DNA from: Myxococcus stipitatus
GTDB lineage: Bacteria; Myxococcota; Myxococcia; Myxococcales; Myxococcaceae
DNA length: 64,000 nucleotides
NCBI RefSeq assembly: GCF_038561935.1
Contig: NZ_CP102770.1
Span: 1,984,001 to 2,048,000 of the forward strand
Direction: 5' to 3'
Made by a program: the position numbers and the translations under genes
The notes under the pieces: model-generated
What the model was told of the DNA's origin: nothing
Seen by the model: the letters and a program-made list of their open reading frames with translations, nothing else
Database searches by the model: none
In this document: piece after piece, positions 1 through 11,023 of the stretch
How positions within the stretch are numbered: position 1 is the first letter of the stretch
How the letters are laid out: each line of letters opens with the position of its first letter

Positions 1-1142
1 ACGCTGACCTGGAACGTCAGCGTGCACGGGTACACCTCTGTCACCTGGCGCAGGACGAGGTTCTTCAGCGCGGGAGTCGGCATCGCACCGGGCGCCTGCG
101 ACTGCGGGATGACGTAGAGGATGCCGGTGTTCTCGGCGATCGTCGGGTCCTCGTTCGAGGTGAGCATCAGCGCGCGTGCGACACCGGAGAGCCGCCGCGC
201 GTTGATCTCGAAGTCCTCGCGGGCGACGGTGCGCGTGAGCGCGCGCAGGCTCTCCGGCGCGAGCAGCCTCGCCGACGCCACCGTCTGCCGGTCGGCCCCG
301 CCCGAGGCGGGCGCGGGGTTCTTCACGGAGACCTGCACCGCGTTGCCGTAGGCGTCCTTGAAGGCGCCCTCCATCACGGCGATGCGCTCGGCATCGACGT
401 TGCCAACGCTGCCGCCGCCCGTCTTGTAGGTGACGGAGACGGTGCCGCTCGGGGGCATGCCGCTCACGCCGTTGCCGAAGCGAAGCGTCGCGCGATCGTT
501 CTGGTCGACGGCGACGACGAAGTGGCGGTCGTTCGGGCGCGAGTCGAGGAAGCTGTCGACCTCGGTGAACGCCCCCTGCGGCGTCGCCACGATGGCCGAG
601 CCGTCGAGGTACGGCGCGAAGTCGAGGTGCAGCTCGAGGTCGGCGAGCCCGCGGGCGTCGAAGAGCTGCGTGTGCGTCTTCGAGTTTTCCACGACGGCGA
701 GGACGCGCGGCGGATCGGCGCCCGGCGCGATGACCGCTGGCGCAAGGAGCTGGAACCGAACGGGTTCGGTCACCTCCTGCGTGCGCAGCACCGTGCCGGC
801 AGGAATGGTGACGCTGGCCACGGGGACGCGCGCGAGCTGAAGCCAGACCTCGGCGGTCGCGGCCTGTGCGCCGTGGAGGCGGTAGCCGAGCATCTTCGCG
901 AGGGCCATCACGCTCTTGCGCTGGGTGGCGGTGACGAGCCGGGACTCGTGGGCGAGGTTGTCCTGGTAGAAGGTCAGGACGTCGCCGACGTAGGCGTAGA
1001 GCTCGACGAGCAGGTTCCCGAAGCTCGCGACGTCGAAGTCGGTCCAGTCCGGGAACACGCTCTTGATGAGCGCGATCAGCCGCGCCCGAAGGGCGTCGAA
1101 ATCCTTGTCAGTGTAGTCGACGGACTCCGGCAGCGTGGCCAC
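1..1142 (-). CDS. Baseplate J-like protein (partial, C-terminus beyond window)
   Basis: This is the baseplate wedge/ring subunit of a contractile tail, related to P2 gpJ and T4 gp6. The start is a GTG at 1142 with GGAGG about 8 nt upstream. The protein begins [20 protein letters not shown], and the next 60 residues contain [20 protein letters not shown] and a stretch on a Lys-Met-Leu-Gly-Tyr helix. This is the usual N-terminal pattern of J proteins, in which the subunit defines its layers and its length of helix. About 380 residues are visible and the frame stays open to base 1, so the rest lies to the left. It follows the gp25-like gene and has its own GTCCC-N21-TTTGCC element just upstream. 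The family assignment is firm; the exact wedge role is inferred. Confidence 0.85.
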   Translation of the reverse strand, partial: MATLPESVDYTDKDFDALRARLIALIKSVFPDWTDFDVASFGNLLVELYAYVGDVLTFYQDNLAHESRLVTATQRKSVMALAKMLGYRLHGAQAATAEVWLQLARVPVASVTIPAGTVLRTQEVTEPVRFQLLAPAVIAPGADPPRVLAVVENSKTHTQLFDARGLADLELHLDFAPYLDGSAIVATPQGAFTEVDSFLDSRPNDRHFVVAVDQNDRATLRFGNGVSGMPPSGTVSVTYKTGGGSVGNVDAERIAVMEGAFKDAYGNAVQVSVKNPAPASGGADRQTVASARLLAPESLRALTRTVAREDFEINARRLSGVARALMLTSNEDPTIAENTGILYVIPQSQAPGAMPTPALKNLVLRQVTEVYPCTLTFQVS

Positions 1143-1161
1143 GGCAAGATGCCTCCGGGGA

Positions 1162-1193
1162 GGCAAAGCCCTGGAGAGCCAGCGCTCGGGGAC
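1162..1193 (-). promoter_or_regulatory. Phage-type promoter element, copy A (baseplate J)
   Basis: On the minus strand GTCCC and TTTGCC are separated by exactly 21 nt. The element lies in the 54-nt gap between the gp25-like stop and the J start. An SD sequence and the GTG start follow about 20 nt after the second box. Confidence 0.7.
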
Positions 1194-1196
1194 GGC

Positions 1197-1577
1197 TCAG
1201 CGGTCGAAGGACACGTCCACCGACGCCGTGGTTTCGCGCTCGCGAACGCGCACGCGCAGAGTGAGCGCGGGGCCGTCCTGCTCGACGGCGAGGCTCACGA
1301 GTTGGGCACCGGGGACCCAGCGCTTGAGGGCGTCCCGCACGTAGACGCGCGCCAGCTCCTTGCGCGCCGCGTCGTTGCGCTGGTGGCGCAGGAGCGCGAG
1401 CCCGGCGCCGAAGTTCGTGCGCCAGGGCAGCTCCCCTGACGAGCGCGGCGTTGCCCCTTCGGTGAGCAGGGCCTGGCGCACCTTCGAGGCGAGCAGCGCC
1501 TCGCCGCTGCCCACGGCGAAGTCGCGCTTCTTGTCGCGCCGGAACGGGATGAGGAGGTTCTGGGCTTCGCGGCTCAC
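1197..1577 (-). CDS. Baseplate wedge protein, gp25/W family
   Basis: This 126-residue protein has the size and layout of the gp25-like (GPW/gp25) family, a lysozyme-fold-derived component of the baseplate wedge in contractile tails and type VI machines. It starts [20 protein letters not shown]. It then has the family pattern of a short helix, a segment [19 protein letters not shown], a helix ending [12 protein letters not shown], and a final beta strand with an alternating RVRVRERE run. Its position next to J and the spike gene supports the call. The stop is followed at once by the promoter element for J. Confidence 0.85.
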   Translation of the reverse strand: MSREAQNLLIPFRRDKKRDFAVGSGEALLASKVRQALLTEGATPRSSGELPWRTNFGAGLALLRHQRNDAARKELARVYVRDALKRWVPGAQLVSLAVEQDGPALTLRVRVRERETTASVDVSFDR

Positions 1578-1587
1578 GGTGTTCTCC

Positions 1588-2262
1588 TCATGGGACCGGG
1601 ACTGCGCCTCGGACGGTCTGGAGCGCCTCGACGATGGCGTCGAGCGGGGCGATCACGTCGTCGAGGGGGCGCCCCGCGATGTTGGAGAGGTCCGGCACCT
1701 CGGGCGCGCCGATCATGCCGAGGAAGATGTTGAGGATGCCGATCAGCTTGCCGAGGCTCGCGAGCGCCTTGCCGACGTTCGCGGCCTCCGTCGCGACGTT
1801 GGCCTGCGCGCAGCTCGTGATGGCCATCAGCCCCGCGTCCTCGAGCTCCGTCGCGCGGTCGATGGCGCCGAGGATTTGCACCATCTGCTGCTGCAGGTGC
1901 ATGAGCTGGCTGCGCGCCTGCCGGAGCGCGTCGATGACGAGGTCGATTATGCCGATGATGGTGTATGGCAGCGAGAGCTGCGGGATGAGCCGCAGGAGCT
2001 TCGCCACCTTCTCGGCGAGCTCCGGGATGCACGCCGCGAGCGCGGTCGGGTCCGGCGGCGGCCCCAGCGAGTCAGGGATGGCCTTCACGCAATTGAAAAC
2101 CGCGACGACGGTGTCGATGATGTCGAAGAGCGGCATCAGCGGCGTCAGCGCGGGCTGAATCGCCTCCATCAGGTTGTACTGCTGGATGCTCACGCCTCCG
2201 GGCAGCGTGATGAGCGGCGGATCGCCGAGCTCGGGGATCTCGAGGCAGATGGGCAGCGCCAC
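1588..2262 (-). CDS. Hydrophobic tail-cluster protein, unknown
   Basis: I chose a GTG start at 2262 because GAGGAG lies 6 nt upstream and the preceding spike gene ends at 2274. The 224-residue product begins [20 protein letters not shown]. It is rich in hydrophobic helical stretches, for example the run [16 protein letters not shown] and [16 protein letters not shown], separated by short Pro-containing turns. I do not recognise a family. It occupies the slot between spike V and gp25/W where many tails encode a PAAR spike tip, but it shows no PAAR pattern. A membrane-active or spike-associated role is only a guess. Confidence 0.75.
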   Translation of the reverse strand: MALPICLEIPELGDPPLITLPGGVSIQQYNLMEAIQPALTPLMPLFDIIDTVVAVFNCVKAIPDSLGPPPDPTALAACIPELAEKVAKLLRLIPQLSLPYTIIGIIDLVIDALRQARSQLMHLQQQMVQILGAIDRATELEDAGLMAITSCAQANVATEAANVGKALASLGKLIGILNIFLGMIGAPEVPDLSNIAGRPLDDVIAPLDAIVEALQTVRGAVPVP

Positions 2263-2273
2263 GGCGGTTCTCC

Positions 2274-2852
2274 TCAGATGGGGTCTGCGATGGGGCGGAC
2301 CACCCGCCCTGCGATGGTGACCTGCGTGGCCTCGAGCGCGATGGCGCCGACCGCGCGCAACGTGAGCGCCGTCGTCGCTTCGAGCGTCACGGTGTTCTCC
2401 TCCGCGTCGAAGACGAGGTGATCGCCGGTCTTCTTGTTGGTGAGCTTCAGCTTCCGGCAGTCCTTCGACTCGTCGAGCTCGATGCGGAACGTCTTGGTCG
2501 AGAACACGCGGTTGTCGGGCGGGGTCTTCCGCGCCTCCTCGGGGACCTCGCTCTCGCCGTTCGGCTTCCCCCAGTGCGCAGAGAGGTAGTACGGAGCGTC
2601 GACGTTGCCCTGGTTGAAGAAGACCGCGACCTCGGCGCCCTCCTCGGGCACCGCGAAGAAGCCTCGATCCTTCGAGCCGCCGCCGCTCGTCCCGAGCGGC
2701 CAGGCCCAAGCGCTCTCGGGCTCGAGCACGCCGGGGATGCAGACGCGTACGCGCCCGAGCTGCTCCTCGTCGTCGCGCTTGGTGACGTAGCCCACGTACA
2801 TGCCGAGGAGCCGGCTGTCGTGCGTGTGGATGTCGTCGTCGAAGGTGCTCAT
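2274..2852 (-). CDS. Tail spike / baseplate assembly protein V (gp5 OB-fold type)
   Basis: The 192-residue protein has the layout of phage baseplate protein V and the gp5/VgrG OB domain. An N-terminal OB-fold carries [20 protein letters not shown] near residue 35 and the strongly conserved [20 protein letters not shown] near residue 73. A repetitive beta-helix-like tail follows ([20 protein letters not shown]), ending at residue 192. Such proteins form the trimeric puncturing spike under the tail tube. It lies directly after the hub gene D and before the unknown hydrophobic protein, which fits spike assembly. Confidence 0.88.
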   Translation of the reverse strand: MSTFDDDIHTHDSRLLGMYVGYVTKRDDEEQLGRVRVCIPGVLEPESAWAWPLGTSGGGSKDRGFFAVPEEGAEVAVFFNQGNVDAPYYLSAHWGKPNGESEVPEEARKTPPDNRVFSTKTFRIELDESKDCRKLKLTNKKTGDHLVFDAEENTVTLEATTALTLRAVGAIALEATQVTIAGRVVRPIADPI

Positions 2853-2863
2853 CGTGGGCCTCC

Positions 2864-4144
2864 TCAGCGCATGACGCTCACGCCGGCCTCAGGGTCCTCA
2901 ACGCCGATGACCTGGCCGTCGCGCCGGTACTCCACGACCGAACTTCCGGTCTCGGGGTCAATGCGCTCGAGCTCGGTCAGTGCGCCGCCCGAGGCCGGGG
3001 TGGTTCGATTCGGTTCGCCCCCCTGCGCCTGCCCACGGGCGCCCGGGCCAGCACCGCGACGTGCGCCGGTGCCGTCGCGCGTGAGCTTCAGGTCGACGAC
3101 GTACCCGGACGACGAGATGACGTGCTTCGCCTCGGTGACGTAGTACTTGCCGGAGAGCAGGCTCGAGATACCGCGCACCTCGACGACTTGCTTCGCGCGC
3201 AGGGTCGGGTCGCCCACGACCTGCAACGCGAGCTTCACCGTCTCGCGCTCCGCGCGGCGGTAGCGCGCGGCCGATTCGCGCTTGGCAGCGGCAGGCGTCG
3301 GCGCCGAGGTCGGATGCACGCTGGCCGTGGCGTTGCGTTCCTGGAGCGAGGTTGCGCCGGTCTCACGGTCGACGACCTCGAGGACGTCGCTCAGCGTCGC
3401 GCGCTCGACAGTGGCGCTCGACGCCCGCGACTCGATGGTCGTCTTCGCGAGCGGATCGCGCCCGCGCACCTCGACACGGCCGGTGCGCCGCGAGAGGTCG
3501 CTCTCGACGTTGACGGAGATGATGCCGCCGCGCCCCGGGTCCGAGAACCAGGTGAGCACATGCGTCGGCGCGCTCGCCTGGTCGCGCGAGCGCCAGTGCA
3601 GCCCCGCGTCGTCGACGAAGTACTCGAACTCCTCGCGGGCGGCGAGGCGCCGGAGGAGGCGAGCGTCGGTCTCGGCGCTCTGGTTGATGGTGTCGAGCAC
3701 CTGGCCCGAGTCCTCGACGTCGAGGAACTCGCCCCCGTAGCCGTACTCCGCGGCGACCTCCTTCACGACGTCGCTGCGCGACTTGTTCGCCCACGAGCGC
3801 GTCTTCGCCTCGCGGTTCATGAGCACGCTGGTGGCCTGGCCCTCGATGGTCAGCGTCTGGAAGCCCTTGAGCTTCTTCACGACCACCCGGCGCGGCGGCG
3901 CCATGTTGCCCGGGTATCCCCAGGACACCTCGAGCGTCGCGCCGCCCACCAGCTCTGCGCGCTCGAACAGCGCGAGGTCGAAGTTGTCGAGCTGGAGCGA
4001 GACCTGGTCGGCCTTCTTCTCGGCGTCCTCGTACGTGAAGCCGAGGATTCGCCCGGCGAGGTCGAGAGGCTCGCCGCTCGGCGCGCGCTCGTTCTCGAGC
4101 AGTGTGATGCGCACGCCGGGGCCGCTGCGGTCCACCACGGTCAC
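2864..4144 (-). CDS. Baseplate hub protein, gpD / gp27-like
   Basis: This 426-residue protein matches the phage late control protein D family (gp27-like hub), which connects the spike to the tail tube. It starts [20 protein letters not shown]. Visible features include a first beta-barrel with [12 protein letters not shown] and LEVSWGYPG, a helix block containing [16 protein letters not shown], the aromatic segment [16 protein letters not shown], and a late beta domain with [20 protein letters not shown]. The C-terminal 60 residues are Gly/Arg-rich and look disordered. The start overlaps the LysM gene stop by 4 nt, so the two are translationally coupled. Confidence 0.87.
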   Translation of the reverse strand: MTVVDRSGPGVRITLLENERAPSGEPLDLAGRILGFTYEDAEKKADQVSLQLDNFDLALFERAELVGGATLEVSWGYPGNMAPPRRVVVKKLKGFQTLTIEGQATSVLMNREAKTRSWANKSRSDVVKEVAAEYGYGGEFLDVEDSGQVLDTINQSAETDARLLRRLAAREEFEYFVDDAGLHWRSRDQASAPTHVLTWFSDPGRGGIISVNVESDLSRRTGRVEVRGRDPLAKTTIESRASSATVERATLSDVLEVVDRETGATSLQERNATASVHPTSAPTPAAAKRESAARYRRAERETVKLALQVVGDPTLRAKQVVEVRGISSLLSGKYYVTEAKHVISSSGYVVDLKLTRDGTGARRGAGPGARGQAQGGEPNRTTPASGGALTELERIDPETGSSVVEYRRDGQVIGVEDPEAGVSVMR

Positions 4145-4479
4145 TCGAACCTCCGACGCTGCTCACTCAGGATGACGTCGGTCAGCACGCGCATGCTCGG
4201 CACGAAGAGGCGTCGGCCGGCCTCGAGCTCGAGCGTGGGGTCGACGATCGGGTCGGGCTGGAAATCGGCGAGCACCCACCAGAAGCCGCATGCGCGCGGG
4301 AGCGGCGCGTAGTACCGGCCGGCGAGGCCTTCGAGGGTGTCGCCCTGCGCGACGACGTGGACACGGGTGTCGGTGTGGTCCTTGAAGCGGTACGGCTCGC
4401 GCTCGGTGAGCAAGCGCCTCCCGAGCTCGTCGGGGACGCCGAGCGCGAAGGAGTGCCGGGAGCCGGTGCGCGGAGCCAT
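4141..4479 (-). CDS. LysM-domain tail protein (gpX-like)
   Basis: This 112-residue protein contains a LysM-type module. The part VHVVAQGDTLEGLAGRYY (about residues 40-57) is the classic first half, followed by a Trp-rich segment CGFWWVLADFQPD and ELEAGRRLFVPS. In contractile tails such small proteins (P2 gpX and relatives) bridge the tube and baseplate. The ATG lies 5 nt after the TTTGCC box of its promoter element, with GGAG directly before it, so the message may be nearly leaderless. The stop overlaps the hub gene start by 4 nt. Confidence 0.85.
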   Translation of the reverse strand: MAPRTGSRHSFALGVPDELGRRLLTEREPYRFKDHTDTRVHVVAQGDTLEGLAGRYYAPLPRACGFWWVLADFQPDPIVDPTLELEAGRRLFVPSMRVLTDVILSEQRRRFE

Positions 4480-4484
4480 GCTCC

Positions 4485-4516
4485 GGCAAAGCTCCTCGAG
4501 ACGGTCCCTCGGGGAC
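4485..4516 (-). promoter_or_regulatory. Phage-type promoter element, copy B (LysM-hub-spike operon)
   Basis: On the minus strand GTCCC, 21 nt, TTTGCC, then GGAGC and the ATG at 4479. It fills the gap between the CIS tube gene and the LysM gene. Confidence 0.7.
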
Positions 4517-4521
4517 GTGGC

Positions 4522-5034
4522 CTACAGCTCGGCCTCGCGCAGCTCCTCGCTCGTGATGCGCGTGTCGAGGATCTCCTCGAACGTGACGTTCGCCGCGTAG
4601 ACGAGCACCGTGCCGTCGACGGCGAGCTGCTTGTAGGTGAACTCGACGCTCGCCACGACGCACTCGACGGTCACGACCTTCGGCCAGATGAAGAGCACGC
4701 GCGGTGGCGCGGTCGCGGCCACGTCCTCGGTGCCCTCGGGCGGCACGGTGAGCGCGCGGAGGAAGGATCGGAACTCGAGGACGTTGACGTCGCCAGGTTG
4801 CTCGGCGGCGAAGAAGCGGTCGAGGTAGAACTCGACGCCCGAGAGCTGGCGGTTCGCGGTGCTCTGGAACTGCAGCACTTGGTGCGAGAGCCCGGGCACC
4901 GCGAGGCGGTTCCAGTTCACCTGCAGCTTCTCGGAGAGCTGCGTCGGATTGAACAGGCACTCGATGGACTCGCCGCTCGCGACGTTCACGAGGATGCACC
5001 GGGGCGGTCGAGCGAGGGCTCCGTCGAACGACAC
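4522..5034 (-). CDS. Contractile injection system tube-type protein
   Basis: This 170-residue protein shows the N-terminal signature of the CIS tube protein family, in which a beta strand is followed by the conserved [14 protein letters not shown] (about residues 27-40). A later segment ends [20 protein letters not shown] and VTFEEI. These proteins sit between the inner tube and hub in extracellular contractile systems and in some phage tails. It follows the tape measure gene with an 11-nt gap and precedes the LysM gene, the usual order. The family match is good; the exact ring it forms is inferred. Confidence 0.82.
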   Translation of the reverse strand: MSFDGALARPPRCILVNVASGESIECLFNPTQLSEKLQVNWNRLAVPGLSHQVLQFQSTANRQLSGVEFYLDRFFAAEQPGDVNVLEFRSFLRALTVPPEGTEDVAATAPPRVLFIWPKVVTVECVVASVEFTYKQLAVDGTVLVYAANVTFEEILDTRITSEELREAEL

Positions 5035-5044
5035 GTGGGCCTCC

Positions 5045-7726
5045 TCAGTACGCCGGGACCGGCGAGAACGAGCGGGTGGCCGTGTCGCGGTCCGCTCGAT
5101 GGACCGCGGTGGCGAGCGTGGTGCCGTCCACCTGGAGGTTGACCGTGATGGGCGGCGACGCGGGCGGCGCGGCGGGCGTCATCGGGAACGACGCGGGCAC
5201 TGCAGGCGTCATCGCGGCGACGGCGGGCATGGTCGAGGTGGCCGCGTCGAGGGCGGCGAGCGTCTGGCCCTGAGGCGCGAGCTGCACGCCTGCCGTGACC
5301 TCGTCGACGCCCTCGAGCAGCCCGCGCTCGATGTCCTGGCGCAGGCTGCGGATCGCGTCTGCCCCTCCGAGGTCGGCGCCGAAGATGCCCGCGATGGTGT
5401 CGATGACGCCGGCGATCGTCTCGACGAAGCCGAGCAGGAGCTGCGCCAGGAAGTTGATGGCGTTGAGGACCACCTTCTTGAAGCCGACCCATACCTGCGC
5501 CCAGTTGCCTGTCACGAGCCCGCCGAAGATGTCGATGACGCCGCCGATGAAGCCGACGACCGAACGGAAGGCCGCGATGATGACGGCAAGGCGGTTGACG
5601 ACGAACTGGACCATCACGCCGATCGCACCCGCGATACCGGCGGCGACGTAGCCGATGACCGTCCCGAGGAACTCGGCGATCGAGCGGAGGGCGTCGAGCG
5701 CGCCACCCGTCTGCCCGCTGGCGCTGGACGTGAACCCGAACATCGCGCCGAGCTTGCCGAGCTCCTGAAGCACGAGCCCCACGGCATTGCGGACCGCGTC
5801 GAAGATGGGCGTCAGCGGCGCTATCGCCGAGCGGAATGCGTTGATGGCGCTCGAGACGACATCGATGACGAAGGTGAGCGCCCCGACGAAGACCTCGACG
5901 AGGACGCCCGCGATCTGCCCGATGATGCGCCCGAACGCGGCGAAGTCGTCGGAGGGAATACCGGCGGCCGCGTTGGCGCCCTCGCTGGACACGAGCCCGA
6001 GCGCCTCGCCGAGCCTGCGCAGCGCGCCGACGAAGGCCTCGAACACGGGCGCGGCGGCCTCGATCGCCGCGCTGAACCCTTCACCGATGCCCTGGAAGAA
6101 GCGCTGGATGCGGAAGGCGATCTGGTAGACGCGGATGAGGAACGTCTTGAGGCCCGCGTTCTCCGCGCAATTGAGCTCCTCCCGGACAGCGCCGGAGAAG
6201 CCCCCCTGCTCGAAGAGCTGCACGAGCCCCTGGAAGGCGAGCTTGATGCGCTCCCAGACGCGCGCGGCGAAGTCGGCGATGCCGCCGACGTTGTTTCGGA
6301 AGGCGATGACGAAGCCGGCGACCACGGCCGCGAGCACGCCGAAGATGAGCACCGCCGGCAGGATGGTCGCGAGCAGCCCGCCGAGCGTGATGCCCGCCGC
6401 CTTGAGCCCGATGACGAGCAGCGCGACCCCGGCCTTGGCGGCGATGACCGCGCCGACCAGCGCCACGACGGCGCCTGCGCCCACCACGAAGGCCGCGAAA
6501 GCCCGCTTCACCGGTGCCGGGAGCTGCCGGAACGCGTTGAGGACGGCGTTCACGAGGTCGACGACGATCGTCACGATCGGCTTGAAGACCTGCGCGAAGG
6601 GCTCGCCCGTGACGATGGCGAGGGTCTCGAGCGAGCCCGCGAGGAGCTGCTTCTGGCCCTCGAAGGTATTGAGCATCTGCTCGCGGAAGCGCGCTGCCGT
6701 GCCCCCGGCGTTCTGGAACTGGTCGCGGAGGTAGGCGATCGCCGCGGCGCCGCGCAGCGTCTCGCCGGTGTTCGTGCGCACGCCGTTGGTGACCTGCGTG
6801 AGGATGGCGTTCACGCCTCCGAGCGCCTCGCGGCCGAAGGTCGAGAGCAGGAACGCCGACCGCTGCGCCTCGCTCATGCGATCGAGCTGGGGGGCGAGGT
6901 CGCCGAGGATGTCGAGGAAGCTGCGGAAGCGGTTCTGCGAGTCCGTCACCGATACGCCCACGCCGCGCAGCGCCTGCTGCACCCGGGGATCAGCCATCCG
7001 CTCCATCGCGACCGCGACGGCGGTGGAGGCGCGCTCGACGCCGGGCACGACGTTCTTCACGAGACCCAGCGAGATGAGCGTCTCGGAGAGCGACTGATGG
7101 AGCGCCTGCGCGCCGCGCGAGGCGGTGCCGAGGGCGAGCGGGAGCTCGCTCGCATCGAGTGCGAACACGTTGACCGCCTGCAGCATCCGGTCGACCGAGA
7201 TGGATGCCTCGTCGATGGAGAGGCCAAACGCCTTCATAGCCTGCGAGGCGAGCCCCGCAGCCTGCGACGGGGTGAGCTGGCCGAGCGAGCCCGCCGCGAG
7301 GTCGAGCACGGGGTTCAGGAGGCGGACCGACTCGGTGACGTTGAAGCCGGCGGCGGCCAGGTCCTGCAGCGCCTGCGTCGCCTGCGTCGGCGAGAACTGC
7401 GTGGCGAGGCCCGCTTCGATGGCGGCGTCGTGGAGCCGGGTCAGCTCCTCGGCCGTCGCGCCCGCGATGGCGCCTGCCGAGGCGACGGCCTGCTCGAAGC
7501 GGCCCGCCGCGTTGGCGAGCGAGAACGCGGTCCCCACGGTCGCGGCGCCGGCCGTGAAGACGGCGAGCCCCACGCCGAGCTCTTGGAACGCGCTCTGGAT
7601 GTTCTCGGTGCCGAGCCCGACGCGGCGGTCGAGGCTCATGAAGTTGCGCTCGAGGTTGCCGATGGCCCCCGAGGCGAGGTCGCGCGCGGTGAAGACGAAG
7701 CCGAGGCCAAGGTTGTTGAGCGCCAT
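5045..7726 (-). CDS. Tail tape measure protein
   Basis: This 893-residue protein sets tail length and passes through the tube during infection. The N-terminal 330 residues match the TP901-type tape measure core: helices with [40 protein letters not shown] and [10 protein letters not shown]. The centre is a long series of hydrophobic, Ala/Val/Gly-rich segments (about residues 390-480 and 590-760) that resemble membrane-spanning stretches, as is typical for proteins that enter the cell envelope. The C-terminal 80 residues are Ala/Pro-rich. It follows the chaperone-like pair with a 3-nt gap. Confidence 0.93.
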   Translation of the reverse strand: MALNNLGLGFVFTARDLASGAIGNLERNFMSLDRRVGLGTENIQSAFQELGVGLAVFTAGAATVGTAFSLANAAGRFEQAVASAGAIAGATAEELTRLHDAAIEAGLATQFSPTQATQALQDLAAAGFNVTESVRLLNPVLDLAAGSLGQLTPSQAAGLASQAMKAFGLSIDEASISVDRMLQAVNVFALDASELPLALGTASRGAQALHQSLSETLISLGLVKNVVPGVERASTAVAVAMERMADPRVQQALRGVGVSVTDSQNRFRSFLDILGDLAPQLDRMSEAQRSAFLLSTFGREALGGVNAILTQVTNGVRTNTGETLRGAAAIAYLRDQFQNAGGTAARFREQMLNTFEGQKQLLAGSLETLAIVTGEPFAQVFKPIVTIVVDLVNAVLNAFRQLPAPVKRAFAAFVVGAGAVVALVGAVIAAKAGVALLVIGLKAAGITLGGLLATILPAVLIFGVLAAVVAGFVIAFRNNVGGIADFAARVWERIKLAFQGLVQLFEQGGFSGAVREELNCAENAGLKTFLIRVYQIAFRIQRFFQGIGEGFSAAIEAAAPVFEAFVGALRRLGEALGLVSSEGANAAAGIPSDDFAAFGRIIGQIAGVLVEVFVGALTFVIDVVSSAINAFRSAIAPLTPIFDAVRNAVGLVLQELGKLGAMFGFTSSASGQTGGALDALRSIAEFLGTVIGYVAAGIAGAIGVMVQFVVNRLAVIIAAFRSVVGFIGGVIDIFGGLVTGNWAQVWVGFKKVVLNAINFLAQLLLGFVETIAGVIDTIAGIFGADLGGADAIRSLRQDIERGLLEGVDEVTAGVQLAPQGQTLAALDAATSTMPAVAAMTPAVPASFPMTPAAPPASPPITVNLQVDGTTLATAVHRADRDTATRSFSPVPAY

Positions 7727-7729
7727 CGG

Positions 7730-7921
7730 TCACCTCCGCTTCGCAGCCTTCTCGAGCTCCTTCGCCTCCCGCGCGCGCTGCCTCCCGATGCGCTCGATGA
7801 GCCAGTCGCGGTCGGTCGTCGGTAGCTCGAGGGCATCGTGCAGCGTCACCGCAAGGCCCGCGCCTCCGTGTTGCTGCCAGCAGACTTGGAAGAGTCCCTC
7901 GCGCCAGCTCTCCATGTTCAC
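7730..7921 (-). CDS. Small tail assembly chaperone-like protein (second frame)
   Basis: A 63-residue frame starts at GTG 7921, which overlaps the TGA of the preceding gene as GTGA. It begins [20 protein letters not shown] and ends in a highly charged helix. Its place directly before the tape measure gene is where phages encode the T part of G/GT chaperones, often made by ribosomal frameshifting. This frame is -1 relative to the upstream gene and stays open far upstream (to about 8677), so a fused product is possible. No perfect slippery heptamer was found. Confidence 0.65.
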   Translation of the reverse strand: MNMESWREGLFQVCWQQHGGAGLAVTLHDALELPTTDRDWLIERIGRQRAREAKELEKAAKRR

Positions 7922-8694
7922 GTCGGGGAAGAGCTGCTCCGGGCCTTCCTCCTCGCCGTCCTGTCCGGCCCCGGCAGGAAGAACCCCCTGTCGAAAGGGA
8001 GGTCCACCTCCTGCGTCGAGAAACACTCGGGGCACTCGATCTCGATGGTCGTGTCGACGCCGCAGTCGACGCGGTCGAACTCGTCGACGAGGAAGTCGGC
8101 GTCGCGCATCGTCAGGTCCTCGAGGAACTGGCGCTTCGTCTTCGGCTCGACGCCGTCGATCTCGAGCACGCGGTAGGCGAGGACGGCCGAGAGCAGCTTG
8201 TCCGGCGAGGAGCGCTGGACCGCGGGCAGCTTCCGCTCGTCTTCGCCGGTCAGCAGCTTGAACGCGACGCGCTTGCCCGCGTCGGGCAGTGTGGTCTCGA
8301 AGCGGTTCTCGGCGACGAACGCGGCGCGGCTCTCCTCGGAGAGCTTGCGCACGGGCAGCTTCGTTAGGTCGATCTCCCACTCGATGCGCGCGCGGCACGA
8401 GTCGTTCCGGCAGCTCACGCCGAACGCGTACTCGGGGCCGTAGGTCAGCGCGCGCACCATGAGCAGCGCGAAGAAGCGGTCGCCCTGGAGCACCTTGCCG
8501 AGCTCGAGCTTGCCGCCCTCGCCGAGCGCGTAGGGCCCGGCATCGATGGTTTCCTCCCAACAGGCCGCGAGCAGCTCGTCGACCTGCCCGCCGCTCTTGG
8601 CCAGCTTGCGGTCGGCGAGGACGCGCTCCTCGCGCACCTTCATGCCGCGAACGCGGCCCGTGAGCCCCGAAGGGCACGTGATGACGTCTGCCAT
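7918..8694 (-). CDS. T4-type baseplate / tail assembly chaperone-like protein with Cys clusters
   Basis: I chose the ATG at 8694 because GAGGAGG lies 7 nt upstream; an earlier ATG at 8715 would overlap the promoter box. The 258-residue protein starts [20 protein letters not shown], the N-terminal pattern of the T4-type base plate protein family seen upstream of tape measure genes. It has two Cys pairs, SCRNDSCRA and IECPECFS, spaced like a zinc-binding site. The gene is the first of the tape measure transcript. The last residues overlap the small following frame. Assignment to a chaperone role is from position. Confidence 0.75.
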   Translation of the reverse strand: MADVITCPSGLTGRVRGMKVREERVLADRKLAKSGGQVDELLAACWEETIDAGPYALGEGGKLELGKVLQGDRFFALLMVRALTYGPEYAFGVSCRNDSCRARIEWEIDLTKLPVRKLSEESRAAFVAENRFETTLPDAGKRVAFKLLTGEDERKLPAVQRSSPDKLLSAVLAYRVLEIDGVEPKTKRQFLEDLTMRDADFLVDEFDRVDCGVDTTIEIECPECFSTQEVDLPFDRGFFLPGPDRTARRKARSSSSPT

Positions 8695-8710
8695 GCGCTG
8701 CCTCCTCGGG

Positions 8711-8742
8711 GGCAAAGCCGCCCGGGGAGGCGTGAGGGGGAC
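8711..8742 (-). promoter_or_regulatory. Phage-type promoter element, copy C (chaperone-tape measure operon)
   Basis: On the minus strand GTCCC, 21 nt, TTTGCC, followed by a GAGGAGG SD and the ATG at 8694. It lies just after the stop of the DUF4238 gene, so it restarts transcription downstream of that insertion. Confidence 0.7.
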
Positions 8743-8749
8743 AGCGACG

Positions 8750-9862
8750 TCAGTCGGGAACGCCCTTCCAGACTCGGCCGATTGCCGTCTCAGGGGCCGC
8801 GTATCGCTGCTCCCGTGGTCCGCGCATCATCTCATCTACTGCGAGCGCCAACTGCCGATACTGGCGAGCGCGCTGTTTGAGCGGAACACTGCTGGCCTTC
8901 TTCTTCACGCGGAGAAAGGAGAGCGGCAGTCGCGCGACGACCTTCTGATACAGGTGGACGAGCTGCGAACCAGCGTCGTCATCGATTGCGCGCTGGACGG
9001 CGACTGACGTCCCCGCAGGTTGGTACCAGGATCTGGGGAGCTGATTGATGCTCGAGGCGGTCCTCGCATCCCCGGAGTAGTAAATGTTCCCCTGGGTCGT
9101 CGTCATCTGCATCGCGTTGATGGCCTCGACGTCAGCAGCGTTCCTGATGTCGACGGTAACGGGCGCCTGCTTACATCCGACGGCGTAGACATCGCGATCG
9201 AACATGAGGAGAGCCCGCCTCGGGCTCAGCGGCAGCAGTACCTGCAGGCCGGACGAAGCGAAGCCTGTCGTGCCCTGCCAAGTCACTCCTTCGCACCAAG
9301 CGTTGTGCATGATGACCGGGGCATCGCTGGTGATGAACTCGAGCTCGGTCTCGTTGACCAGGATCACCTTGTGCAGGTCAAGGAGCATCGGCCCCAGAGA
9401 CCCGGCGAGCGTGAGGCTGAAGAGGACTGGGTCCGCATGGCGAACGTCAACCTCGTCGATGTGCTGCCGCAGGTCATCGGGCACCACACCGGGAGCCTTG
9501 AGGATCGCTCGCGACATCTTTGTCACCATCGCGTTCGCGATCTCGCCTGCTGCGGGTGTGCGCCCCCACTGGTACGAGATGAAGTGCAGAAGGGCGGCAT
9601 CCTCCTTCGATGGTTCTGCCGGGAGCTGGTGACGTTCGACGATGTCCGCGGTGATGCGCGCGGCCGCACCCTCGAGTTCGCACAGCGCCTTCTCGATGAC
9701 CTGATCCTTGCCGTACAAGTACGGCCTCTGGCACTGCCCTGCGATAGACGCCCTTGGCACATGTTGGCCGCGGGCGATGTTGTAGAGCGCGACGAAACGA
9801 TCCGCGCCGAAGCGGCGCAGGTAGAACTGGGGGACGAAATGGTGGTTCTTGTTCTGCGCCAC
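8750..9862 (-). CDS. DUF4238 protein, accessory gene in the tail operon
   Basis: This 370-residue protein carries the DUF4238 hallmark [14 protein letters not shown] at residues 5-18, followed by [16 protein letters not shown] and later the conserved TSDAPV segment. The molecular activity of the family is not established; members are common in phages and mobile islands. The gene sits between the tail tube gene and the tape measure operon, where no tail function is missing. It starts at GTG with no visible SD and its codon use looks less GC-biased than its neighbours. I read it as cargo, possibly a superinfection or defence gene. Confidence 0.8.
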   Translation of the reverse strand: MAQNKNHHFVPQFYLRRFGADRFVALYNIARGQHVPRASIAGQCQRPYLYGKDQVIEKALCELEGAAARITADIVERHQLPAEPSKEDAALLHFISYQWGRTPAAGEIANAMVTKMSRAILKAPGVVPDDLRQHIDEVDVRHADPVLFSLTLAGSLGPMLLDLHKVILVNETELEFITSDAPVIMHNAWCEGVTWQGTTGFASSGLQVLLPLSPRRALLMFDRDVYAVGCKQAPVTVDIRNAADVEAINAMQMTTTQGNIYYSGDARTASSINQLPRSWYQPAGTSVAVQRAIDDDAGSQLVHLYQKVVARLPLSFLRVKKKASSVPLKQRARQYRQLALAVDEMMRGPREQRYAAPETAIGRVWKGVPD

Positions 9863-9914
9863 GTGGCAGCACCCGGCAGCGAGTTTACCGCCGGGTACCC
9901 ACCTATGCCGAGTG

Positions 9915-10372
<458 letters not shown>

Positions 10373-10376
<4 letters not shown>

Positions 10377-11023
10377 GCTGCACGCTCCTTCGGTTGGGGC
10401 CGCTGCGCGCGGCGACGATCGCGGTAGTCGAGGGCGACGCCCGACTTCCACCAGTGGCAGTTGGCGCAGAGGAGTTGCCCGTTGTCGGGCTCGCCGGTGC
10501 CGCCCTCGGCGACCGGAACGATGTGGTCGAACTGGAGCGCGTCGTTACAACGACACCACGCGAAGCGCCCGCCGTGCGTGTCGAAGATGATGCGCTTGGT
10601 CTCCGGGCTGAACGTCGCGGCCGCGCGAGGCTTCATCGTCGAGCGATCCTTCACGTAGCGTGGATGCTCAGGGCCAGCCGGGTTCTTCGGTGCCGGTTGG
10701 TGCCCTTGCAGGTACTGCGGGATGCCCGTCGCGTGGTGCCTCTTCAGGATGACGGTCGGGCCGTCGCAGCCGCAGTGGCACCGGTGCCGCCCCTGCTGCT
10801 CCGCGACCCACGCGGCGACATCCTTGAAGTTCCAGTGCTCGACACGAGCATGGTGGCCATGCACGAAGCGCGGGACGCCCTTCGACCGGTGCCACGGCTG
10901 CGGGATGACGAATTTCCCGCAGCCGCAGTCACACGGCTTCGGCTTCTGCTGCGCGCCCCACGACGCGACGCTCTCCTGGCCGCGCCACAGCCCGTTCTTC
11001 GGAACACCGCGCGGCATGGTCAT
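10373..11023 (-). CDS. HNH endonuclease with Cys-cluster repeats, between tube and sheath
   Basis: This 216-residue protein has an HNH nuclease core near the C-terminus: [19 protein letters not shown] followed by [12 protein letters not shown]. The N-terminal half has two copies of a Cys-rich module, CDCGCGKFV...[10 protein letters not shown] and CHCGCDG...[10 protein letters not shown], likely zinc-binding DNA-recognition repeats. It separates the sheath and tube genes, which are usually adjacent. It overlaps both by 4 nt (ATGA), so it is fitted into the operon without breaking coupling. A free-standing homing endonuclease is the most likely role. Confidence 0.87.

Noticed and set aside
4859-7825. 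A long plus-strand open frame of about 988 codons
   Set aside because: It is the antisense of the tape measure gene. Its composition (Arg/Asp/Glu/His-rich) is typical of the opposite strand of high-GC coding DNA.
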